Part shown: one piece after another, positions 58,667-64,000 of the stretch
How the letters are laid out: the number at the start of each line of letters is the position of its first letter
Position numbering within the stretch: the first letter of the stretch is position 1
NCBI GenBank assembly: GCA_002293375.1
Contig: DBDA01000027.1
Coordinates: forward strand, 1-64,000
DNA: 64,000 nt
Reading direction: 5' to 3'
Source of the DNA: Odoribacter sp. UBA944
Lineage (GTDB): Bacteria; Bacteroidota; Bacteroidia; Bacteroidales; Marinifilaceae
Made by a program: the position numbers and the translations under genes
Notes under the pieces: model-generated
What the model saw: the letters and a program-made list of their open reading frames with translations, nothing else
Told to the model about the DNA's origin: nothing
Databases searched by the model: none

Positions 58667-59710
58667 TTACTGTTTATCGGGTCCGGTCAGCCACTTTTTG
58701 ATCTGCCAGGCGGCCGAACGGGCGTCGGTCAGTGTATCGGTCAGGTTCATGGGAGAGGTGCAGCTTCCGGCGGTAAAGATCCCCGGCCGGGCGGTCAGGT
58801 TGGTGCCGGTATGCGGATCGGCCGGCCGGATAAAACCGTTCGGATAGAGGGGGATCTGTACGCTTCCGGCTAATGTGCCGCTTCCGGCGGCGGCTTCCAT
58901 ACCCACCATCAGCACCATCAGGTCCAGAGACATCCGGAGGGGTTTTCCCACCAGCGTATCTTCTACTTTGATCACTACTTGTCCGTTGATGTTTTCGGCC
59001 GCTTCCGACAGCCGGCCGCGGATAAATTTGATGTTGTGTTGCTCTTGTGCTTCCCGGTACAGCTCTTCGTAGCCGGGACCGAACATGCGCATGTCCATGT
59101 AGAAACAGAAAATTTCCGCTTCGGGGAGCATTTCGCGCACTTCGATGGCCTGCTTGATGGCTGTTATGCAACAGAGTTTGGAACAGTGGTAGTTGCAGAT
59201 TTTTTCGTCCCGGGAACCAACGCAGTGGATAAAACCGATCCGTTGGGGGGTATCCCCGTAAACGGTGGCTAAGGAGTGGTTGGTAAAGAGGTTTTCCAGC
59301 TCTGCGGAGGTGATGACCCGTTTGTAGATGCCGTATCCGTACTCTTCTTTGCGTCCTGCATCGAACAGTTTGTAGCCGGTGGCAAGCAGTACGGCAGCGC
59401 TGTGCAGCACGGTGTTGTTGCTCAACTTTACCGAGAATTTTCCGGGGGCGCTCTCTGTGATCCCGATGGCTTCGGTGTCGATGTGGAGGGTGATGCCCGG
59501 ATGGTTCAGGTGTTGTTGTAGCCCTTGCACCACTTCACTTGCAGGTTTCCGGTCGGGAAAGAGCTGGTACCAGTTGTTCAGGTTCCCGCCGATGCTGTTC
59601 TCTTTTTCTACCAGATCCACGGTATATCCTTCGCCGGCCAGTCTGTAAGCGGCTTCGCTGCCGGCCGGGCCTCCGCCGATGATCACAATATTCATATTTT
59701 GTTGTATCAT
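58667..59710 (-). CDS. HdrA/QmoA-like FAD protein
   Basis: The 347-residue flavoprotein opens with the dinucleotide motif VIIGGGPAGSEAAYRL and EKENSIGGNLNNW. It has the HdrA-type cysteine segment CNYHCSKLCCITAIKQAIEVRE (about residues 168-189). It lacks the extra N- and C-terminal ferredoxin domains of methanogen HdrA, so it is a minimal form similar to QmoA. It should transfer electrons between two iron-sulfur partners. Its start overlaps the stop of the HdrB-like gene by 4 bp, and it is followed by the small HdrC. Confidence 0.85.
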   Translation of the reverse strand: MIQQNMNIVIIGGGPAGSEAAYRLAGEGYTVDLVEKENSIGGNLNNWYQLFPDRKPASEVVQGLQQHLNHPGITLHIDTEAIGITESAPGKFSVKLSNNTVLHSAAVLLATGYKLFDAGRKEEYGYGIYKRVITSAELENLFTNHSLATVYGDTPQRIGFIHCVGSRDEKICNYHCSKLCCITAIKQAIEVREMLPEAEIFCFYMDMRMFGPGYEELYREAQEQHNIKFIRGRLSEAAENINGQVVIKVEDTLVGKPLRMSLDLMVLMVGMEAAAGSGTLAGSVQIPLYPNGFIRPADPHTGTNLTARPGIFTAGSCTSPMNLTDTLTDARSAAWQIKKWLTGPDKQ

Positions 59711-60780
59711 TTAATCACTTTCATGTAGGTGGGGCAGGCCGGTTGTCCCATGGGCTCTCCCCGGCTGTTCAGGTATTTGGCTGCCGGGTCGTAGGCTATT
59801 CCGATTTTGTCGAGGAATGGTTCGACGGCGACCTGGTGCATTTGAAGTCCGATCTCCCACGGGTCGTAACCCAGTACCAGGGCGGTCAGTTCTTCGTAGG
59901 TAAATACGGGGATGCCGAAGCCGTTTGGGCCGTAGGTCACTCCCTCCATTTCGCTGAGGGTGTATTGCCATTTGTCCAGAAACATGGCGCATCCGGGGCA
60001 GTTGGCTACGATGAAGTCGGGTTCGTAGGCTTGCATGGATTCGAATTTCTTTTTTGAGTTGGCCACTGAAAATCCCCGGTTGGCCATTACCAGATAGTTC
60101 CGGAAGCCGAAGCCGCAGCAGTGCCGGCGTTCGGGGTAATCCACCGTTTCCCCGCCCCACGCCTGGATCAGGCCCGACAGCACCGCCGGGAACTCTGCTC
60201 CTCCGATCCCCTGGGCGGGGAACATTTTGGCGTAGTGGCACCCGATGTGGTCTACCCCCCGCAGGGGCCTTCCGGTGTGTACGTCCTGCAGGCGGTGAGG
60301 CGCCAAGGCGGCGATTTCGTTCCGGAATTTGTAGATGATGTCGGAGGTGTGGGCCAGGTTGGCCGGTTTTTTAAATTCCCGTTTGGTGGATTTCCAGAGA
60401 AATTCCCGTATTTTTTCTTCGATTTCCGGGTGGTGTTTCCACGTCTCCAGGATTTCGGTGTAGAGGCCGAAGGAGGTGACGCACGAAGGGGTCATGTTTT
60501 CGCACCCTGCTTCGGTCATCAGGGCGAAGTGCCGCGCTACGACCGTCATGGTGGTCTCCGCCGGCACCACATCGGTGTGGTAGCCGATGCCGGTGCAGGT
60601 GGTGTGCCGGGGGTCTTCCGTGACTTGTTTGTTGAGTTTATTCCGGAGGATGTCCAGGTAGGCCCATTCGGAACCGGGAAAGAAGGTTTGGCGGATGCAA
60701 CTGCGTGCGTAGAAGTAGTTGTCGCCGGCGATCTCTTTCTGGTATTCGTTCCAGATCCGCTCTTTGCCTGTTAATTCCAT
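59707..60780 (-). CDS. HdrB-like CCG-domain subunit
   Basis: From ATG 60780 the protein has 357 residues. A longer frame to 60966 would overlap the upstream gene by over 170 bp and lacks homology there. Two CCG-type cysteine clusters are present: TGIGYHTDV preceded by a cysteine, then GCHYAKMFP with RRHCCGFGF, and ANCPGCAMF. These hold the catalytic noncubane clusters of HdrB. The protein is longer than typical HdrB (about 290-300). It follows the larger HdrC-like gene by 13 bp. Confidence 0.85.
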   Translation of the reverse strand: MELTGKERIWNEYQKEIAGDNYFYARSCIRQTFFPGSEWAYLDILRNKLNKQVTEDPRHTTCTGIGYHTDVVPAETTMTVVARHFALMTEAGCENMTPSCVTSFGLYTEILETWKHHPEIEEKIREFLWKSTKREFKKPANLAHTSDIIYKFRNEIAALAPHRLQDVHTGRPLRGVDHIGCHYAKMFPAQGIGGAEFPAVLSGLIQAWGGETVDYPERRHCCGFGFRNYLVMANRGFSVANSKKKFESMQAYEPDFIVANCPGCAMFLDKWQYTLSEMEGVTYGPNGFGIPVFTYEELTALVLGYDPWEIGLQMHQVAVEPFLDKIGIAYDPAAKYLNSRGEPMGQPACPTYMKVIK

Positions 60781-60793
60781 GCGCTTCCCGTAT

Positions 60794-61486
60794 TTAGTTG
60801 CCGTGTTGGCCGTTGTTGTCCGTATAGACTGAGATAAAGTACTCTTCCGGGGTGGTTCCCAGTTCTTTTGCTTTTTGGACGGAACAGTGTTCAATGCGTT
60901 CCATGTATTCCATGCCTCCGGTTTCTTCGAAGATCCGGTGCAGTTCCTGCATGCTGTCGTTGTCAATTTGGCGCAGCGCTCCGGGTCCCGCTTGCTTCAG
61001 GTTGGCGTGCATCCGTTCGTAGACTTCGTCCAGGTGGGCGTAGACCCACTCCCACACGGGTCCCTGTTCGGGGTGCATTTCCGGTTTTACGAGATCGGGG
61101 GTGATGCAGTAGCCGCGTTCCAGGATGTTGTGGTCGATCACTTTTTTCAATGCGTATTGCTGCCTTCCTTTTTCCGATTCTGTGAAGCAGCCCTCTTCCT
61201 GGGCGATCTGCCGCAGTGCCATGACTACGAGGCCGGGGGTGTTGCCCCGGGGACACCGGGTTTTGCACGACATGCACTCCCCGCAGTACCAGATCTGTTC
61301 GGAGCGGAGCAGGTCGCGGAGGGTCTCTTCGTCTTCCCGTTGTACGGCATCGACCAACCGGCGCGGGTCGTAGTTGTAGAATTCCGCGGCGGGGCAGATG
61401 GCGGTGCATACGCCGCAATTCATGCAACTGTTCATCCCTTCCCGGAAGTGGATGTTTCCCTTCAGTTTCTTTACCAGTGTCGACAT
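60794..61486 (-). CDS. HdrC-like 4Fe-4S protein (large)
   Basis: The 230-residue protein carries two ferredoxin motifs, CMNCGVCTAICPAAEF (about 21-36) and CGECMSCKTRCPRGNTP (about 68-84). A helical C-terminal half follows. It is the first gene of the Hdr-like cluster. A -7 box on the minus strand (61501-61508) gives a very short leader. Confidence 0.87.
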   Translation of the reverse strand: MSTLVKKLKGNIHFREGMNSCMNCGVCTAICPAAEFYNYDPRRLVDAVQREDEETLRDLLRSEQIWYCGECMSCKTRCPRGNTPGLVVMALRQIAQEEGCFTESEKGRQQYALKKVIDHNILERGYCITPDLVKPEMHPEQGPVWEWVYAHLDEVYERMHANLKQAGPGALRQIDNDSMQELHRIFEETGGMEYMERIEHCSVQKAKELGTTPEEYFISVYTDNNGQHGN

Positions 61487-61500
61487 GACTTTTGTTTTTA

Positions 61501-61508
61501 CAAAAGTA
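61501..61508 (-). promoter_or_regulatory. Bacteroidota -7 box of the Hdr-like cluster
   Basis: The minus strand reads TACTTTTG, matching TAnnTTTG, 15 bp before the start of the first hdr-like gene. Confidence 0.55.
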
Positions 61509-61648
61509 GACCAATTCCCCTCCCCGGGAAAGCGGGTAAATACGTAATTAGCGATGTGTATTTATACTTAGAATCTGTGCAGTTTGCTGTCAGGGATGTG
61601 GGAGTATGGAAGACAGGTTACAGGGGTGTTTTTCTTTGTGCTGTCTTT

Positions 61649-61714
61649 GGAACACCTACGGAACACCTACGGAATACCAGCGGAATACCTACGGAACACG
61701 TACGGAATACGGGA
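61649..61714. repeat. Six degenerate 11-bp tandem units
   Basis: Six gap-free 11-bp units resemble GGAACACCTAC. The first two (61649-61659, 61660-61670) are identical, the others differ by 1-4 bases. The period is the same as in the array at 29899-29997, although the unit sequence differs. It lies in the gap upstream of the Hdr-like cluster. Confidence 0.75.
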
Positions 61715-62410
61715 GTGTATGAGCATATAGTTTTGTTCCGGACGGACTTTGATAACTTGGGGGGGCATTGTGGTTTAGTTCGGATATGACAAATATAAGC
61801 CATTTCGGTTTACCTGAAAATAAAAAAGCGCTATTTTTGCGATTGTGTTTAAAGTGGAATTTATACCTTTTTAGCGGACACGAATAAAGAAATTTAAACA
61901 GTTTCTTATTTTTTTTCAAGAAAAGTATTACCTTCGACCATCCGGTTTTGGTCTTGTTAGAAGTGAATGCGTTTGCACTAAATAGCACCTATTCATCCTG
62001 TTGGGTTTGCGGCACAACAGGTTCTACTGTTGGCATTTGCAATGCAGCGGGCAGTCTTTCCTTTGTCCGTTTCGCATTAAGCATGTTGGCACGCATCTTC
62101 TTCCTGTTTGTAAGCCAAAGGCAGAAAAACAGAGCGAAGATGACGAATGTGCCATTTTACCCCCCCCGTTTTTATATTATGTTAATTACAATTACCTGCG
62201 GAGAGCCGCTGTACACGAATTAGCGCAAGTTTTCTATTTTGTTGAATTTGTCATTCGACAGTCAAGAGGATCCGTATTTGTACTGCACCCTTTCTGTTGC
62301 TTTCAGTTCAGGCGAAGCCGTAACTTGGCCTCCGTTCAGCGTGCGCGGAACTTTCTATGTATATTTTTAGCCCTATACAAGTTTTAATTATCAATTAAAA
62401 AAGCAAGACT
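61715..62410. other. Mostly non-coding gap with a possible gene remnant
   Basis: No intact gene is recognisable. On the minus strand a 55-codon open stretch (61989-62156) without a convincing start encodes a hydrophobic helix (FVIFALFFCLWL), then basic residues and a polar tail ending VPQTQQDE. It looks like the 3' end of a lost membrane protein gene. A weak copy of the 14-bp motif lies at 61893-61906 (two mismatches). An 8-bp inverted repeat (TTTTAATT/AATTAAAA, 62382-62400) sits just before the next gene. Confidence 0.45.
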
Positions 62411-63028
62411 ATGAAAAAGAGTAATTTTTTAGTGATCGTGACGTTCGTGATAATTTCAGGGATAACGTTTACAGGTTGTGGAAGTAAAAAACAGGTCGCT
62501 GCCGTTTCGGTAACAGATCAAAAAGAGATGCCTAAACAAGTAGGAGTGGAAGCCGAAGTGGAAATAACCTTTCCTTGTTCGGGTATTGATTCCGATCTGG
62601 AATTTGTGCGCGTAAACGGTACCGGTAACAGCAAAGACCGTACGATGGCAAAGGAACGTGCGTATAACAATGCACTGGCCGAGTTGGCTTCTAAATTAGC
62701 AGGTGTGGCTTCGATGGAGAACAAAAGGGTTGGTGTATCGACCAATGCCGATGGTGAAGAATTTCATGACAAAATGGTGGCTATTGCCCAACGGATTGCC
62801 AAAGCTAACGTGGCGGGTTATCGTACGTCGTGTGAAAAATACACTGTAAACAAACAAAACGGTTCGTACAATTGTTATGTAACTATTGAGTTCGGGAATC
62901 AGAAAATAGTTAAAGAGATGTATGAATCAGCCAACACCGAAAAACTATTGAAAGCCGATTACGATTTTGATCGTTATTTGAAAGATTTCAATGCAGACTT
63001 GGAAGAGTATGAGAAAGCGAATAAATAG
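62411..63028 (+). CDS. LPP20-like lipoprotein
   Basis: The 205-residue protein has a lipoprotein signal (MKKSNFLVIVTFVIISGITFTGCGSKK, lipid Cys in TGCG). The mature domain (about 50-165) resembles LPP20/LPP-type lipoproteins, with an alternating Ala/Lys helix (TMAKERAYNNALAELASKLAG) that packs on a beta-sheet, and ends in a charged C-terminal helix. Its 3' end overlaps the start of the next gene by 20 bp. Function is unknown; the pair probably sits at the outer membrane. Confidence 0.75.
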   Translation: MKKSNFLVIVTFVIISGITFTGCGSKKQVAAVSVTDQKEMPKQVGVEAEVEITFPCSGIDSDLEFVRVNGTGNSKDRTMAKERAYNNALAELASKLAGVASMENKRVGVSTNADGEEFHDKMVAIAQRIAKANVAGYRTSCEKYTVNKQNGSYNCYVTIEFGNQKIVKEMYESANTEKLLKADYDFDRYLKDFNADLEEYEKANK

Positions 63029-64000
63029 TTTTATCATAACCCTGCTGTTGTTTCCCTGTGCCGCTTTGGCACAGGGAACTGCACCTACTTGGATCGACAG
63101 TGATGTGCGTAGCTTGCAATATCCTCCCGACACTTATTATTCGGGCTTTTCCGAAGTAGCAGTTGTGCGAGGAGAAGGGCAGGAAAAAGCCATAGACCGT
63201 GCGAAACAAAAGGCGGTGGGCGAACTCTCCGATCGCGTGCGGGTGATGATAAACAGTGAAAAATCGTCGGTGGATGTAAGCATTAGCGGGAGTGATATGG
63301 AGGAACAAATTCGTTCCAAATTTTCGTCCATGGTTAAAACCGCTTCGCAAACCGAAGTAACGGGCAGCCAAGTGGAAACTTATTATGATATTTCAAAGCG
63401 TACGGTGTACGCCTTTGCTTATGTAAGCAGAAAGCAATTGCGCAATTACTACCAACAGCAAATTTCGCTTTATCTGAATAAAGTGGAAAGCGCTTTGCAA
63501 ACGGCCGGAGAATTGGCTGAAAAAGGTTACAAAATGCGGGCGCGTAAACAATGCGAAAGCGTGGTTGACGCTTTTGCGGTTGTGGCTTATTCGCAGGATT
63601 TGCTCACGGCCATTGATGGGAAGACAGATGATAATACGCTACAACAAAGCCGGAGCGAGCGTTTGCGCAATACGATCATACAAACCCTGACCGACTTGGA
63701 GAACAGCATCTATATTTATGTGGAATGTACCGAAACGGTGAACGGACAAACGGTAGTACATATTGGCGACCGCCTGCCGGGACTGTTGACCGAACAAGGC
63801 TGCGAGTGCAGCATAACCGACATGCAGGGGGAAGCCGATTATGTGATCAAAGTGGATGCCCGCCTTGCCCGCTGCAATGACGCGCCGGACAATGTGGTGT
63901 TTTGCTACGCCAACGCTACAATAAGCGTATACAATGCCCGTACGCAAAAAACACAGATGCCCAAAATTGCCGAAACCAAAGGCGGGTGGACGGGCGGCAA
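63009..64000 (+). CDS. Secreted LPP20-like protein, runs off the window
   Basis: ATG 63009 opens a frame that has no stop before the window edge (330 codons seen). A signal peptide (MRKRINSFIITLLLFPCAALAQ) precedes a domain with AIDRAKQKAVGELSDRVRV, like the LPP20-type helix of the previous gene. A second domain begins near residue 215 (LRNTIIQTLTDLENSIYIYV). The start lies 20 bp inside the preceding gene, in a different frame, indicating coupled translation. The protein is partial at its C-terminus, so length and full domain set are unknown. Confidence 0.78.
   Translation, partial: MRKRINSFIITLLLFPCAALAQGTAPTWIDSDVRSLQYPPDTYYSGFSEVAVVRGEGQEKAIDRAKQKAVGELSDRVRVMINSEKSSVDVSISGSDMEEQIRSKFSSMVKTASQTEVTGSQVETYYDISKRTVYAFAYVSRKQLRNYYQQQISLYLNKVESALQTAGELAEKGYKMRARKQCESVVDAFAVVAYSQDLLTAIDGKTDDNTLQQSRSERLRNTIIQTLTDLENSIYIYVECTETVNGQTVVHIGDRLPGLLTEQGCECSITDMQGEADYVIKVDARLARCNDAPDNVVFCYANATISVYNARTQKTQMPKIAETKGGWTGG

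Noticed and set aside
60781..60966. N-terminal extension of the HdrB-like protein to 60966
   Set aside because: It would overlap the upstream HdrC-like gene by over 170 bp in another frame and adds no conserved sequence; the family start matches ATG 60780.

Overview
The window reads as chromosome of a member of the order Bacteroidales (Bacteroidota). Evidence: lineage-typical proteins (lipoprotein-type TamA homologues, DUF1573 pairs, an AddB-like nuclease, a DUF4369 lipoprotein, PL8/GH95-type polysaccharide enzymes, a PorT-type barrel), repeated matches to the Bacteroidota -7 promoter box TAnnTTTG, almost no Shine-Dalgarno sequences, and a tRNA gene without encoded CCA. The base composition is GC-balanced except for a visibly AT-rich island at about 34.0-37.1 kb. 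I cannot name genus or species with confidence.

Layout. 0-7 kb (minus strand): an envelope/phosphate run of a LysM glucosaminidase, a GT2 glycosyltransferase, an LpxH-like phosphoesterase, a second glycosyltransferase, polyphosphate kinase and exopolyphosphatase. 7-11.6 kb: cytidine deaminase, an OPT peptide transporter and peptidase T, then a three-gene envelope-stress operon (YtxH, holin-X, small protein). 11.9-16.2 kb: an orphan GH95-like hydrolase plus a PL8 lyase with its active-site residues intact. 16.2-28.7 kb: a beta-barrel protein and a TrmH methyltransferase divergent from a run of TamL, histidine kinase, LuxR regulator, TamB and a second TamL. 28.7-31.1 kb: an acetyltransferase, a winged-helix remnant, an unusual non-coding stretch (11-bp phased repeats, a large nested palindrome, tRNA-Ser) and an HdeD-like protein. 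31.1-33.9 kb: AddB-like nuclease.

34.1-37.1 kb is the accessory island. Relics of a type I restriction system (hsdR reduced to its two ends, hsdM to about 30 codons) and a DUF1016 gene without its nuclease half surround an intact, ATGA-overlapped pair: a ParA-type ATPase and a stand-alone RelA/SpoT nucleotide synthetase. This pair is the best candidate here for an undescribed system.

37-56.5 kb is housekeeping: a degenerate FAH-fold protein, a second TrmH, MiaB, a FadL-like porin with an aromatic/RPGT-repeat lipoprotein, ProS, MutY, a DUF4369 lipoprotein, HutH, HisS, NlpC/P60, two DUF1573 proteins, RpsO, Pnp and PdxA. 56.5-61.5 kb is a five-gene heterodisulfide-reductase-like cluster with a membrane subunit, reminiscent of Qmo complexes. 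The window ends with two overlapping genes for secreted LPP20-like proteins, the second running off the edge.

Several non-coding elements recur: an 11-bp-period repeat at two loci, a 14-bp motif (TTTAAACAGACTCT) at seven intergenic sites, and a 188-bp imperfect palindrome that abuts one copy of that motif.
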